Shown here piece by piece: positions 1 to 8,857 of a stretch of 64,000 nt of DNA. Below the pieces are notes generated by a model. That model saw nothing but the letters and a program-made list of their open reading frames with translations, did not search any database and was not told the origin of the DNA. Source of the stretch: Desulfofalx alkaliphila DSM 12257 (GTDB taxonomy: Bacteria > Bacillota > Desulfotomaculia > Desulfotomaculales > Desulfohalotomaculaceae); NCBI RefSeq assembly GCF_000711975.1, contig NZ_JONT01000010.1, positions 1 through 64,000 of the forward strand, given 5' to 3'. The translations under genes and the position numbers were made by a program. The stretch's first letter is position 1, and every line of letters starts with the position of its first letter.

Positions 1-164
1 TCCGCTTTTTCACCATCAACCGCATTTCGCCAGTAGTAGCCATGACGATAAAGGCGAACCATGCCCTTACAACAGGGACATCTATCAAAAGAAGGAAAAT
101 TGTTTTCCTTTCCCAAACGGGCATATTCTTCTAAATCGATTTTAAAGTCATGATAAACGACCAC
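1..164 (-). CDS. Zinc-ribbon protein, 5' part only (transposase-like)
   Basis: The reading frame starts at a GTG (complement of 162-164) 5-10 bases after a CGGGGTGA ribosome site and runs off the left window edge, so only about 54 residues are visible. It contains a CPCC motif followed by RLYRHGYYWR, which looks like the N-terminal metal-binding segment of DUF6431-type or transposase-associated proteins. That family assignment is from memory of the motif and is weak. Nothing in the visible part shows a catalytic residue. The gene diverges from hpt and does not look functionally linked to it. Confidence 0.5.
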   Translation of the reverse strand, partial: MVVYHDFKIDLEEYARLGKENNFPSFDRCPCCKGMVRLYRHGYYWRNAVDGEKA

Positions 165-440
165 AAAAATCACCCCGAAGCATTTTGCAAAAATTATAGC
201 AAAATGTCGGGGTATAGGAAACATTGTCTAACCGGGTTAATTTGAAAAAACTCTTCAGGTTAGGAAGAGGATAAAGAGGCAAGTGACACAAAGCTGGTAC
301 AGCCAAGATGTGCAATATTTATAAACAGACACAGGAACAATTTAAGAATGTGACGATATTAAACCGCGGGAAAGTAATACCTATGTTTCGATGTTTAAAA
401 GGTATACAGCATGGGTCATTTAAAATCTAAAAACCAAGAT

Positions 441-500
441 GAGTGGTCGGAAAGAAATATCCTACAAAAAGTTGACACCGTCAAGGGACCACTCTTTTTT
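441..500 (+). terminator. Hairpin with T-tract upstream of hpt
   Basis: GAGTGGTC (441-448) pairs with GACCACTC (487-494), an inner TTGAC/GTCAA hairpin (472-484) fills much of the loop, and six T follow. It fits an intrinsic terminator insulating hpt from upstream read-through. The T-tract runs directly into the hpt -35 box. The remaining bases 165-440 hold no gene that I can support. Confidence 0.45.
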
Positions 501-528
501 GACAAAAATCTAGCTATTTTGGTATAAT
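499..528 (+). promoter_or_regulatory. Promoter of hpt (sigma-A type)
   Basis: TTGACA at 499-504 and TATAAT at 523-528 are separated by 18 bases, a near-consensus housekeeping promoter. The predicted start near 535 leaves a leader of about 95 bases before hpt, which contains a strong GC-rich hairpin (570-590). Confidence 0.75.
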
Positions 529-569
529 AAACCGTGTTAATTATAAAACCCTGTCTCGTCGGTTTTTGT

Positions 570-590
570 GGGCGGGCTTCATGCCCGCCC
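570..590. repeat. GC-rich palindrome in the hpt leader
   Basis: GGGCGGGC (570-577) and GCCCGCCC (583-590) form a perfect 8-bp stem with loop TTCAT. No T-tract follows, so it is not a terminator. It resembles the GTAGGGG-type palindromes found around purD and may be another copy of the same dispersed intergenic repeat. Confidence 0.45.
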
Positions 591-630
591 GGTTTCTTAT
601 GGCGGGGCGGGAGACCCGGAGGTTATTGTG

Positions 631-1170
631 ATGCACCAAGATGTGCAAAAAATATTGTTAACTGAAGAAGAAATTAAAGACCGCGTGCAGCAGCTGGGGC
701 GGCAAATATCTGAAGACTACCGCGGTGAAAGTATTTTGGTGGTAGGAATATTAAAGGGTGCAATGATTTTCCTGGCAGACCTGGTGAGACACCTTGAAAT
801 ACCTACCTTCTTTGACTTTATGGCGGTATCCAGTTACGGTTCTTCCACCATGTCCTCCGGCGCAGTGCGCATTTTAAAGGACTTAGACAAAAGTATTGAA
901 GGTAAAAACGTGATAATTGTTGAGGATATAGTTGACACCGGTTTAACCTTAAGTTACCTGGTGGATAATTTGCGTGCCAGGGAGCCGGCCACAATTAAGG
1001 TTTGTACCCTCTTGGACAAGCCCGACCGCCGCACTGTGGACGTCACCATTGATTACAACGGTTTTACCATTCCTGACGAATTTGTGGTGGGTTACGGTTT
1101 GGATTTTAACGAACGCTACCGTAATCTTCCCTATATTGCGGTGTTAAAGCCGGAAATATATAAGGGATAA
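631..1170 (+). CDS. hpt: Hypoxanthine-guanine phosphoribosyltransferase
   Basis: A cytosolic purine salvage enzyme that joins hypoxanthine or guanine to PRPP, giving IMP or GMP. The protein is 179 residues, normal for the family. The PRPP-binding motif VEDIVDTG lies at residues 97-104, and a flexible-loop segment with SSYGSST is near 68-73. I chose ATG 631 because GGAGG at 618-622 is 8 bases upstream; an in-frame ATG at 568 has no ribosome site and lies in the leader hairpin. guaA follows after a hairpin, so the pair may be partly co-transcribed. Its substrates link it to the purine operon downstream. Confidence 0.95.
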   Translation: MHQDVQKILLTEEEIKDRVQQLGRQISEDYRGESILVVGILKGAMIFLADLVRHLEIPTFFDFMAVSSYGSSTMSSGAVRILKDLDKSIEGKNVIIVEDIVDTGLTLSYLVDNLRAREPATIKVCTLLDKPDRRTVDVTIDYNGFTIPDEFVVGYGLDFNERYRNLPYIAVLKPEIYKG

Positions 1171-1176
1171 GAAGCT

Positions 1177-1213
1177 AAGGTTGACCGGCAAGAACTGGTC
1201 AACCTTGTGTTTT
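1177..1213 (+). terminator. Hairpin between hpt and guaA
   Basis: AAGGTTGACC (1177-1186) pairs with GGTCAACCTT (1197-1206), a perfect 10-bp stem, followed by GTGTTTT. The T-tract is weak, so partial termination with some read-through into guaA is plausible. Confidence 0.55.
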
Positions 1214-1238
1214 AATTTGTAATTGGGAGGCAATAGCA

Positions 1239-2777
1239 ATGTCATTGGGACAAGAAATGGTGGTAGTGCTGGACTTTGGCGGCAAATACACCCAAATGAT
1301 TGCCCGCCGGATACGGGAATGTAAAGTGTTTTGCGAGATACTGCCTTACAACATAGGGGTGGATAAACTAAGGAATAAAAACCCAAAGGGTATAGTGTTC
1401 AGCGGCGGGCCGGCCGATGGCGGTGCCGAAAATGCCCCGCCGGTGGATGATGCCATTTACCGATTAGAGATCCCTATTTTGGCCGTTGGCTACGGCATGC
1501 AGATGATGGCCCGACAATTGGGCGGTAAAATCAGCGGTGATGTTCAGCTGGCAGAGGGAAAGAAGACCCTTGAAATAACAGCCAATTCAAGACTGCTGGC
1601 CGGGTTGGAAACTAAAGAGGAGTGCTGGGTGAGCCAGGGGCACAGTGTGGAAGAGCTTCCCCAGGGTTTTGCCCCGGTGGCCCGCAGTGAGGACAACCGG
1701 GCCTTGGCCATGGAGGACCCCGATAAAAAACTCTATGCAATGCAGTTTCACCCGGAGGTGGCACACACCCCAAAGGGTAAGCAGGTGTTGCAGAACTTTT
1801 TGTACGATATATGCCGCTGCAGCGATGCCTGGACCATGTCTTCTTTTCTGCGGCAGTCGGTGGCTGAGGTGCAGGCTAAGGCCGGGGATAAAAAGGTACT
1901 GTGTGCTTTAAGCGGCGGAGTTGATTCCTCGGTGGCTGCGGTGCTGGTACACCGGGCGGTGGGTGATAACCTCACATGTGTTTTTGTGGACAACGGCCTG
2001 CTGCGCAAGGGTGAAGCTGAGCAGGTAATAAACACCTTCCGGGAAAAGTTTAATATGAACTTAATCCATGTGGATGCCAGGGAAAGATTTTTAAACAAGT
2101 TGGCCGGGGTTACCGACCCTGAAAGAAAGCGAAAAATTATCGGTGAAGAGTTTATTCGCTTATTTGAAGAAGAGGCTAAAAAGTTAGGTCAAATAGATTA
2201 TTTGGTGCAGGGTACAGTGTACCCGGATGTGGTGGAAAGTGGCACCGCCGCAGCGGGGGTTATAAAATCTCACCACAACGTGGGCGGTTTACCCGAAGAT
2301 ATGCAGTTTGATTTGATTGAGCCCCTGCGCTGGCTCTTTAAGGATGAGGTGCGGCTGCTGGGTGAAGAATTGGGACTGCCCGAAGAGGTGGTTTGGCGGC
2401 AGCCATTTCCCGGCCCGGGGCTGGCTGTGCGCTGTTTAGGGGAAGTGACGGAAGAAAAACTTGCGGTGCTAAGGGAAGCCGATGCCATTGTAACCGATGA
2501 AATTAAGAAGGCCGGCTTGGACAGGGAAATTTGGCAGTACTTTGCTGTTTTGCCCAACATTAAAAGTGTTGGGGTGAAAGGGGATAGGCGGACCTATGTG
2601 TGGACCGTGGGTGTTAGGGCAATTCACAGCAGCGACGGCATGACTGCCCAATGGGCACACATACCCTACCAAGTGCTGGATAGCATTTCAACCCGCATTT
2701 GCAAGGAAATAGAGCAGGTTAACCGGGTGGTATACGACATCACCGCAAAACCCCCCAGCACCATCGAATGGGAGTAA
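1239..2777 (+). CDS. guaA: GMP synthase lacking the glutaminase nucleophile
   Basis: Converts XMP to GMP with ATP and an amide nitrogen. It has the usual three parts and family length (512 residues): class I glutaminase domain (about 8-190), ATP-pyrophosphatase with SGGVDSS (about 225-231) and a C-terminal dimerisation domain ending in KPPSTIEWE. The glutaminase elbow normally reads GICYGMQ; here it reads AVGYGMQ, and residue 84 is Gly (codon GGC, 1488-1490), not Cys. His171 and Glu173 of the triad remain (QFHPEV), but the usual SHGD segment reads SQGH. By family knowledge this enzyme should use free ammonia but not glutamine. GGGAGG lies 8-13 bases before the ATG. A sequencing error would need a two-base change from either Cys codon class except TGC, from which it is one base. 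Confidence 0.93.
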   Translation: MSLGQEMVVVLDFGGKYTQMIARRIRECKVFCEILPYNIGVDKLRNKNPKGIVFSGGPADGGAENAPPVDDAIYRLEIPILAVGYGMQMMARQLGGKISGDVQLAEGKKTLEITANSRLLAGLETKEECWVSQGHSVEELPQGFAPVARSEDNRALAMEDPDKKLYAMQFHPEVAHTPKGKQVLQNFLYDICRCSDAWTMSSFLRQSVAEVQAKAGDKKVLCALSGGVDSSVAAVLVHRAVGDNLTCVFVDNGLLRKGEAEQVINTFREKFNMNLIHVDARERFLNKLAGVTDPERKRKIIGEEFIRLFEEEAKKLGQIDYLVQGTVYPDVVESGTAAAGVIKSHHNVGGLPEDMQFDLIEPLRWLFKDEVRLLGEELGLPEEVVWRQPFPGPGLAVRCLGEVTEEKLAVLREADAIVTDEIKKAGLDREIWQYFAVLPNIKSVGVKGDRRTYVWTVGVRAIHSSDGMTAQWAHIPYQVLDSISTRICKEIEQVNRVVYDITAKPPSTIEWE

Positions 2778-2816
2778 TGCAAGAGGCGATAAGGGCTGTA
2801 AAAGCTTAAATAGCGG

Positions 2817-2846
2817 TTGACAGACATTGCCAATCTTTGCTAAGAT
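2817..2846 (+). promoter_or_regulatory. Promoter of the purine operon
   Basis: TTGACA (2817-2822) and TAAGAT (2841-2846) are 18 bases apart, placed just upstream of the riboswitch region. The predicted start is about 2853. Confidence 0.65.
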
Positions 2847-2867
2847 GAAGTTGTAAAAAAATAAATA

Positions 2868-2936
2868 TATCGTATATACTTGGGGATATGGCCCAAGAGT
2901 TTCTACCGGGCAACCGTAAATTGCCCGACTACGTGA
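2868..2936 (+). ncRNA. Guanine riboswitch aptamer
   Basis: The diagnostic purine-aptamer elements are in order: P2 with loop GATATGG (stem TTGGG/CCCAA), J2/3 AGTTTCTACC, P3 CGGGCA/TGCCCG with loop containing CCGTAAA, then GACTACG. The C in GACTACG, at the position equivalent to C74 of the xpt aptamer, predicts guanine rather than adenine. P1 is short, with CGT/ACG clear and little pairing beyond it. It sits in the purE leader directly 5' of a second aptamer. Confidence 0.88.
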
Positions 2937-2940
2937 GAAA

Positions 2941-3040
2941 GTGTACCTAGGGTTCCACACCAAGTAGGTGGTTCGGTCCAAGCGGTACAGGTCGGCTGAT
3001 GTTGACTACACCGATAGGGATAAAAACCCAGGCGGTAGGT
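2941..3040 (+). ncRNA. ykkC subtype 2 aptamer, probably PRPP-sensing
   Basis: CTAGGGTTCC (2947-2956) and GGTCCAAGCGGTACAGG (2975-2991) are hallmarks of the ykkC RNA class. Its position immediately after a guanine aptamer and before purE matches the reported guanine-PRPP tandem riboswitches of Firmicutes. ACCTA (2945-2949) can pair with TAGGT (3036-3040) as P1. The latter bases are also needed for the terminator at 3027-3085, so ligand-stabilised P1 would favour read-through. The ligand assignment to PRPP rather than ppGpp or guanidine is inferred from context. Confidence 0.78.
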
Positions 3041-3085
3041 TTCGCGCGCTTGTTGTGAAACCTGCGCGCCTGGGCTTTTGTTTTT
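3027..3085 (+). terminator. Riboswitch-controlled intrinsic terminator
   Basis: CCCAGGCG (3027-3034) pairs with CGCCTGGG (3067-3074), the inner AGGTTTC (3037-3043) pairs with GAAACCT (3057-3063), and CTTTTGTTTTT follows. The 5' arm overlaps the 3' end of the ykkC aptamer, so aptamer and terminator are mutually exclusive. It lies about 100 bases before purE and would gate the whole operon. Confidence 0.85.
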
Positions 3086-3181
3086 CTGTCCCCTATCGCT
3101 GGATATTTTCCTTATAAATTATGTAAGATATGTAAAACTGACTTGGTCGTTGAGCTAAATATTAATTAGGAGGATGGTGCT

Positions 3182-3703
3182 ATGACTCAGCCTTTAGTTG
3201 GTATTGTTATGGGCAGCGATTCTGATTTGCCGATTATGAAAGGTGCCGCATCTATTTTGGACAAGTTCGGCATTCCCTATGAAGTACTGATTTCGTCAGC
3301 ACACCGGGTGCCGGAACAAACCGCTGAATATGCCCGTAATGCCCACAGCCGGGGGTTAAAGGTGATTATTGCCGGTGCCGGTTTGGCCGCCCACCTGCCC
3401 GGGGTTATTGCGGCCTTTACCCCGCTGCCGGTAATTGGTGTGCCCATAAGGTCCGGCGCCCTTGAAGGGGTAGACGCCCTATATGCCATTGTGCAGATGC
3501 CTCCGGGAATTCCGGTGGCCACTGTGGCCATTAACGGTGCCAAAAATGCCGGCATACTGGCGGCGCAAATTATCGGGGCCGGCGATGAATCGGTACTAAA
3601 AAAGGTATTGGATTATAAAGAAGAAATGGCAAAAGAAGTACAAAATAAAGCTGCTAAGCTTAATGAACTGGGTATAGAGGCTTACCTGGCATCTAAGGAG
3701 TAG
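3182..3703 (+). CDS. purE: N5-carboxyaminoimidazole ribonucleotide mutase
   Basis: Class I PurE, which moves the carboxyl group of N5-CAIR to make CAIR in de novo IMP synthesis. The protein is 173 residues. It has the family motifs [10 protein letters not shown] (about 11-20) and SAHRVPE (about 38-44), and the usual C-terminal helix. AGGAGG lies about 8 bases before the ATG. Class I PurE normally works with the ATP-dependent PurK; no purK is present in this window. First gene after the tandem riboswitch and 16 bases before purB. Confidence 0.95.
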   Translation: MTQPLVGIVMGSDSDLPIMKGAASILDKFGIPYEVLISSAHRVPEQTAEYARNAHSRGLKVIIAGAGLAAHLPGVIAAFTPLPVIGVPIRSGALEGVDALYAIVQMPPGIPVATVAINGAKNAGILAAQIIGAGDESVLKKVLDYKEEMAKEVQNKAAKLNELGIEAYLASKE

Positions 3704-3719
3704 GAGGGTTAACTAAAAA

Positions 3720-5012
3720 ATGATTGAACGGTATACATTGCCAGAAATGAAACGCATTTGGTCGGAGGAAAACAAGTTTCAAAAGTGGTTGGAAATTGAA
3801 ATTTATGCCTGTGAGGCCCTGGCAGAATTGGGCGAAATACCTGCCGAGGCGGTGGAGGTTATTAAAGAAAAAGCAGCCTTTACCGTGGAGCGTATTCTAG
3901 AAATAGAAGAAGTGGTGCACCATGATGTCATTGCCTTTTTAACCTGTGTTGCGGAGCAGGTGGGTGAAGAAAGCAAATACATCCACCTGGGCTTAACCTC
4001 GTCCGACGTGGGAGACACCGCCCAAAGTGTACGGATGAAGGAAGCCGGTGAACAAATTCTTAGCCGCTTGGAAAAACTCCATGAAATATTGCTGGAAAAG
4101 GCCCAAGAATACAGGTATACCATTATGATTGGCCGTACCCACGGAATTCACGCCGAGCCCATGACCTTTGGCTTGAAAATGCTCTTGTGGGCGGCGGAAA
4201 CGCAGCGGAATATCGAAAGATTGCAAAGGGCCATTGAAACCATAAGTGTGGGTAAAATTTCCGGCGCAGTGGGAACTTACGCAAACATCGACCCGAGGGT
4301 AGAAAGCCATGTTTGCGCCCGCCTGGGACTTACCCCTGCAAAACTTTCAACCCAGGTGCTGCAGCGGGATCGCCACGCAGAGTACATGAATACCATGGCG
4401 GTGATTGGCTGTACCCTGGAGAAAATGGCCACTGAAATCCGCTCACTGCAGCGCACTGACATCCGGGAGGCCGAAGAGTTTTTTGCCAAGGGCCAGAAGG
4501 GGTCTTCAGCCATGCCCCATAAGCGCAATCCCATTATCACCGAGCGCATTTCCGGTATGGCCCGCCTGCTGCGGGGCAATGCCCTGGCAGCCATGGAAAA
4601 CGTGGCCCTGTGGCATGAGCGGGATATTTCACACTCATCGGTGGAAAGGGTAATTATCCCCGACAGCACCACCGCCTTGGACTACATGTTAAAGAAAATG
4701 ATTGACATCATCAGTAATTTATTGGTGTATCCTGAAAAGATGAAGCACAACATGGAGCGCACCGGTGGCCTGCTCTTCTCCCAGCGGATGCTGCTTGCAT
4801 TGGTGGACAAGGGCATCAGCAGGGAGCAGGCATATGAGCTGGTGCAGCGCAATGCCATGGAGTGCTGGAGAACAGGTAAGAAGTTTAAGGAACTGTTGGC
4901 TGCCGATGAAGAGGTGGCAAAACTAATTAGCCCGGATGAATTGGACGGTATTTTTGAATACAGCCATTATCTAAGGCATATTGATAGAATTTACGCCCGC
5001 TTTGGGCTATAA
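3720..5012 (+). CDS. purB: Adenylosuccinate lyase
   Basis: Cleaves SAICAR to AICAR and adenylosuccinate to AMP, acting twice in purine synthesis. The 430-residue length is typical of the bacterial short type. The fumarase/aspartase-superfamily signature [11 protein letters not shown] is at 261-271 and the general-acid region [10 protein letters not shown] is near 138-147, so catalytic residues appear intact. AGGAGGG is just upstream of the ATG. Tightly spaced between purE and purC. Confidence 0.96.
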   Translation: MIERYTLPEMKRIWSEENKFQKWLEIEIYACEALAELGEIPAEAVEVIKEKAAFTVERILEIEEVVHHDVIAFLTCVAEQVGEESKYIHLGLTSSDVGDTAQSVRMKEAGEQILSRLEKLHEILLEKAQEYRYTIMIGRTHGIHAEPMTFGLKMLLWAAETQRNIERLQRAIETISVGKISGAVGTYANIDPRVESHVCARLGLTPAKLSTQVLQRDRHAEYMNTMAVIGCTLEKMATEIRSLQRTDIREAEEFFAKGQKGSSAMPHKRNPIITERISGMARLLRGNALAAMENVALWHERDISHSSVERVIIPDSTTALDYMLKKMIDIISNLLVYPEKMKHNMERTGGLLFSQRMLLALVDKGISREQAYELVQRNAMECWRTGKKFKELLAADEEVAKLISPDELDGIFEYSHYLRHIDRIYARFGL

Positions 5013-5026
5013 AAAGGAGCGGTACC

Positions 5027-5746
5027 ATGCAAAAGTTAGAGATGTTATATGAAGGTAAGGCTAAAAAAGTATATAGAACCGATAATCCCGATTTGCTTTG
5101 GGTGGAATATAAAGATGATGCCACCGCCTTTAACGGTGAGAAGAAGGGCACCATTGTGGGCAAAGGTGTGCTGAACAACTTAATCAGTGCCCACTTTTTC
5201 CAGATGTTGGCGCAAGAGGGTGTAGCTAACCACTTTGTAGAGCTGATCAACGAGCGGGAGCAAATTGTAAAGGCCCTGGATATTATCCAAGTGGAAGTGA
5301 TTGTGCGAAACCTGGCTGCCGGCAGCATGGCAAAACGCCTGGGCATGGAAGAGGGTACCGACCTGGGCGGCCCGGTGGTGGATTACTGCTATAAAAGTGA
5401 CGAACTGGGCGACCCCTTGATTAATGATGATCACATTCGGGCTCTGAAGTTGGCCACCCCTGAACAGGTTCAGACCATGCGGGAAACGGCCTTGAAGGTC
5501 AACCAAATACTCACCGAATATATGAAGGGCAAAAATATAATCTTGGTGGACTACAAGTTGGAATTTGGCATCCATAAGGGTCAGGTATTACTGGGCGATG
5601 AAATTTCACCGGACACCTGCCGCTTTTGGGACAGCCGGACCATGGAAAAATTGGATAAGGACCGCTTTCGCCGTGATTTGGGCCAGGTGGAAGATGCCTA
5701 CAAAGAAGTATACCGCCGCTTAACGGGCAAGGAAGTAAACCTATAG
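5027..5746 (+). CDS. purC: SAICAR synthetase
   Basis: ATP-dependent ligase that couples CAIR with aspartate to give SAICAR. The 239-residue length and the motifs [10 protein letters not shown] (near 6-15), [11 protein letters not shown] (near 93-103) and VDYKLEFG (near 175-182) are standard for the family. AAAGGAGC precedes the ATG by 7 bases. It lies 14 bases after purB. In most Firmicutes purS, purQ and purL come next, but here only a purL-like fragment follows. Confidence 0.95.
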   Translation: MQKLEMLYEGKAKKVYRTDNPDLLWVEYKDDATAFNGEKKGTIVGKGVLNNLISAHFFQMLAQEGVANHFVELINEREQIVKALDIIQVEVIVRNLAAGSMAKRLGMEEGTDLGGPVVDYCYKSDELGDPLINDDHIRALKLATPEQVQTMRETALKVNQILTEYMKGKNIILVDYKLEFGIHKGQVLLGDEISPDTCRFWDSRTMEKLDKDRFRRDLGQVEDAYKEVYRRLTGKEVNL

Positions 5747-5810
5747 TGACAAATTAATAACCTGTACCCGCTTGCAAATTTTTAATGCAAGCTTCATAGG
5801 GGGTGAACCG

Positions 5811-6356
5811 ATGGAGCGGGAATACAGCGTAAAACTGCTGCAAACACTGGCTGCGCTAGACAACAAGGAACTGACCGAACGCAATATCTTTGCCGCCCAG
5901 GCTTGCACACTGGACTTTGCCAACGAAGGTGATATCATCATTCTGCTGGAGAATGGTGTAGCCAAGCAGCAAGAGCTGCAAAGGGCATTGAACAACAAAT
6001 TAATTAACTCTGCCCAGCTTCTGGGGGAGGGCGGCTTGGCAGTGGCGCTGGCACTGGCCTGTGTGGCCGGCGATGTCGGTGCAGTTATCCATATGATTGA
6101 AAACAAACCGGGAGAGGTACTCTTGTTTGAAAAATCCCCCGATAAAATAATCTTAACCACAGAAGAAAATAATGTTGCTGAATTAATACGATATTTAACG
6201 GTTTCGGGAATTTCCTTTACCCGCCTGGGCACAGTGGGGGCTAATGAGCTGGAAATTAATTTATATCGGCAGGGATGCTATTCAGGGCAACCGTCCAGTG
6301 TTATCAAGGTTCCCGTGGCAGAGTTGAGGAAAAAATGGCAGGGGGAAAAGAAATGA
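5811..6356 (+). CDS. PurL C-terminal domain-like protein (AIR synthase-related fragment)
   Basis: A 181-residue intact frame in the place where purL (about 740 residues in Firmicutes) is expected. GEGGLAVALALACVAG (near 70-85) matches the conserved glycine-rich helix of the second PurM-like half of FGAM synthase; LLFEKSPDKIIL (near 105-116) matches the LFGESxSR segment, and VPVAELRKKW near the end matches the usual PurL tail. The N-terminal ATP-binding domains, the first half and the ATP-lid residues are absent, so FGAM synthase activity is not expected. ATG 5811 follows AGGGGGTGA by a short spacer, and the stop overlaps the purF start as ATGA. The kept frame, ribosome site and coupling suggest it is still made; its role is unknown. 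It could also be a recent remnant. Confidence 0.7.
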   Translation: MEREYSVKLLQTLAALDNKELTERNIFAAQACTLDFANEGDIIILLENGVAKQQELQRALNNKLINSAQLLGEGGLAVALALACVAGDVGAVIHMIENKPGEVLLFEKSPDKIILTTEENNVAELIRYLTVSGISFTRLGTVGANELEINLYRQGCYSGQPSSVIKVPVAELRKKWQGEKK

Positions 6357-7768
6357 TCTTTGATGCGAGGAACTCATCTGCTTGGTGGCAAAGGGATAAG
6401 ATGCAAGAGGAGTGCGGCATATTTGGCATTTATGCCCCCGGCTCTGAGGTGGCAAAGTTAGCCTATTACGGCCTTTATGCCCTGCAGCACCGCGGCCAGG
6501 AGAGTGCCGGCATAGCGGTATCCAACGGGCAGGAGATTAGGCTGCACAAAGGTATGGGCTTGGTGCCTGAGGTCTTTACCGGTGATGCGCTAAGCAATTT
6601 AAAGGGTAAGGCCGCCATTGGTCATGTGCGCTATACCACCAAGGGCTCAAAGGAACCTGCCAATGCCCAACCCCTTGCCTTTAGGCACCGCAATGGGATG
6701 CTGGCGCTGGCACACAACGGAAATTTAACTAACGCTGAAGAATTGAGGAATATTCTTTACGACAGCGGAGCAATATTCCAGACCACCACGGACAGTGAAA
6801 TTATTGTCAATTTAATAGCCCGCTACAGCCAGCAAAGCATTGAAGGGGCCATTATGAAGGCCATGATCGACATAAAAGGGGCATATTCAGTGGTGGTACT
6901 CACCGAGGAATCGCTGTACGCAGTGCGTGACCCCTATGGTTTTCGCCCCCTCTGCCTGGGGCGTATGGGTGACAACTGGGTGGTGGCCTCGGAAAGCTGT
7001 GCCCTGGAAACGGTGGGGGCTGAACTGGTGCGGGATGTGCAGCCCGGTGAAATAGTGCGCCTAAACAAGGACGGCTTAACTTCACTGCAAATGATGGCAG
7101 CATCTAGGCCTGCCTACTGCATGTTTGAATATATTTACTTTGCCCGGCCGGACAGCACCATTGACGGCTTTCACGTAAACAAGGTGCGCCGGGAAATGGG
7201 GCGCCGGCTGGCCCGTGAATACCCGGTGGAGGCGGATATTGTTATTCCGGTGCCGGACAGCGGCACTGCCGCGGCCTGGGGCTACGCCGAAGAGTCAGGT
7301 ATTCCCTTTGAAGAGGGGCTGATGAAAAACAGGTATATCGGACGCACCTTTATTCAACCGAGCCAGGAAATGCGTGACTTGGCGGTGCGGTTAAAGCTTA
7401 ACCCCATGCGGGAGGTGCTGGCAGGCAAACGGGTGGTGATGGTGGATGACTCTTTGGTTCGGGGAACCACCAGCAGTAAAATTGTTAAGATGCTGCGGGA
7501 ATGCGACGTTGAAAAGGTGTACCTGTGTTTAAGCTCGCCCCCTGTGGTGAGCAGTTGCCACTACGGCATTGATACCAGCAACCGCAAAGAGTTGATTGCT
7601 GCCACCAAATCAGTTGAAGAAATACGTCAAATGGTTGGAGCCGACGGTTTGCATTATCTAAGTGAAGAGGGACTGCTGAGTATCTTTGCGGATACAGAGC
7701 ATAAATTTTGTATGGCTTGCTTTAACAATCAATACCCGGCGGAGGTGCCCCGGAACACAGGAAAATAA
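6353..7768 (+). CDS. purF: Amidophosphoribosyltransferase
   Basis: First committed enzyme of purine synthesis: PRPP plus glutamine gives phosphoribosylamine. The 471-residue protein is the Gram-positive type: a 20-residue propeptide, then EECGIFGIY with Cys21 as the Ntn nucleophile exposed after cleavage. Cysteines in YCMFEY, SSCHYGID and CMACF match the four [4Fe-4S] ligands of the Bacillus enzyme. The PRPP loop reads VVMVDDSLVRGTTS. ATG 6353 overlaps the preceding stop by 4 bases and has AGGGGGAAAAG upstream. Its own (class II) glutaminase looks intact, unlike the class I domains elsewhere in the window. Confidence 0.96.
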   Translation: MIFDARNSSAWWQRDKMQEECGIFGIYAPGSEVAKLAYYGLYALQHRGQESAGIAVSNGQEIRLHKGMGLVPEVFTGDALSNLKGKAAIGHVRYTTKGSKEPANAQPLAFRHRNGMLALAHNGNLTNAEELRNILYDSGAIFQTTTDSEIIVNLIARYSQQSIEGAIMKAMIDIKGAYSVVVLTEESLYAVRDPYGFRPLCLGRMGDNWVVASESCALETVGAELVRDVQPGEIVRLNKDGLTSLQMMAASRPAYCMFEYIYFARPDSTIDGFHVNKVRREMGRRLAREYPVEADIVIPVPDSGTAAAWGYAEESGIPFEEGLMKNRYIGRTFIQPSQEMRDLAVRLKLNPMREVLAGKRVVMVDDSLVRGTTSSKIVKMLRECDVEKVYLCLSSPPVVSSCHYGIDTSNRKELIAATKSVEEIRQMVGADGLHYLSEEGLLSIFADTEHKFCMACFNNQYPAEVPRNTGK

Positions 7769-7795
7769 TGATTGAAACAAACCGGGAGGTAAACT

Positions 7796-8857
7796 ATGAA
7801 TCAAAAGGTAAAACAACCCTTGACCTATGCCGCATCGGGTGTGGATATAGATGCCGGCAATCGGGCGGTGGAGTTGATTAAAAAATCGGTAAAAAGCACA
7901 CACCGGCCTGGGGTGATGGCGGACATTGGCGGCTTTGGGGGCCTGTTTGCACTGGATACCGCCAAGTACAAAGAACCGGTCTTGGTGTCTGCCACCGACG
8001 GGGTGGGTACCAAACTGAGAATTGCCCACCTCTTGGATAAACACGACACCATTGGTATAGATGCAGTGGCCATGTGCGTCAACGACATACTGGTGCAGGG
8101 CGCCGAACCGCTCTTTTTCCTGGACTACCTGGCGGTGGGCAAGCTAAGCCCTGAACGGGTGGCCGAAATTGTGGAGGGTATTGCGGCGGGCTGCCGCCAG
8201 GCAGGATGCGCCCTTATTGGCGGGGAAACTGCAGAAATGCCCGGTTTTTATGGCCCCGAGGAGTATGACATTGCCGGATTTGCCGTTGGCATAGCGGATA
8301 AATCCCGCTTGATTGACGGTTCAAGGGTTAAGGCTGGGGACGTGCTTATTGGTCTGCCCTCATCGGGCCTGCATTCCAATGGTTATTCATTGGTGCGCAA
8401 GGCGCTCTTTGAGGTGGCGGGCTACGATCTTGATACAAGGCTGCCGGATCTCAAAGGTACCATTGGGGAAGAGATACTGGAACCCACCCGCATATATGTA
8501 AAGGCGGTACAACCGCTGCTGGATAAATATGACCTTAAGGCCATGGCCCATGTTACCGGCGGCGGTATAACCGAGAACATACCAAGGGTGCTGCCCCAGG
8601 GGCACATGGCGGTGGTTGACCGTTCTGCCTGGCAGCTGCCGGCCATATTTAATTACGTTCAACGGGCCGGTGCCATTGCCACCGAGGAAATGCTGCGCAC
8701 CTTTAATATGGGGATTGGTTTTGTGCTGGTTGTATCCCCGGAAGAGGCTGATGCTGTAATGGCAGACCTGGCCGCCGGGGGAGAGGCTGCCGCTATTATT
8801 GGTGAGGTGGTTGCCGGTGAGAAAAAAGTAGAATATAAGGGTGAGGGTGTGAAGTAA
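7796..8857 (+). CDS. purM: Phosphoribosylformylglycinamidine cyclo-ligase (AIR synthetase)
   Basis: Closes FGAM to AIR using ATP. The 353-residue length is normal. [13 protein letters not shown] at the N-terminus, [13 protein letters not shown] (near 62-74) and [11 protein letters not shown] (near 142-152) are the family's nucleotide and substrate motifs. CGGGAGGT is placed 7-8 bases before the ATG. Its stop overlaps the purN start by one base (TAATG), which indicates translational coupling. Confidence 0.96.
   Translation: MNQKVKQPLTYAASGVDIDAGNRAVELIKKSVKSTHRPGVMADIGGFGGLFALDTAKYKEPVLVSATDGVGTKLRIAHLLDKHDTIGIDAVAMCVNDILVQGAEPLFFLDYLAVGKLSPERVAEIVEGIAAGCRQAGCALIGGETAEMPGFYGPEEYDIAGFAVGIADKSRLIDGSRVKAGDVLIGLPSSGLHSNGYSLVRKALFEVAGYDLDTRLPDLKGTIGEEILEPTRIYVKAVQPLLDKYDLKAMAHVTGGGITENIPRVLPQGHMAVVDRSAWQLPAIFNYVQRAGAIATEEMLRTFNMGIGFVLVVSPEEADAVMADLAAGGEAAAIIGEVVAGEKKVEYKGEGVK

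Noticed and set aside
287-430. Short plus-strand frame upstream of hpt (NVTILNRGKVIPMFRCLKG)
   Set aside because: Looks somewhat like a transposase fragment, but is under 50 codons, with no good start; I could not name a family.
1239-2777. Calling GuaA a pseudogene
   Set aside because: The frame is full length and the ATP-pyrophosphatase and dimerisation domains are intact; only the glutaminase nucleophile is lost, so ammonia-dependent function is likely.
5772-5810. Upstream TTG start for the PurL-like protein
   Set aside because: No ribosome site ahead of it; ATG 5811 has AGGGGGTGA just before.
6275-6352. Longer N-terminus for PurF
   Set aside because: It overlaps the upstream coding sequence heavily. 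ATG 6353 has a ribosome site and gives a normal 20-residue propeptide.
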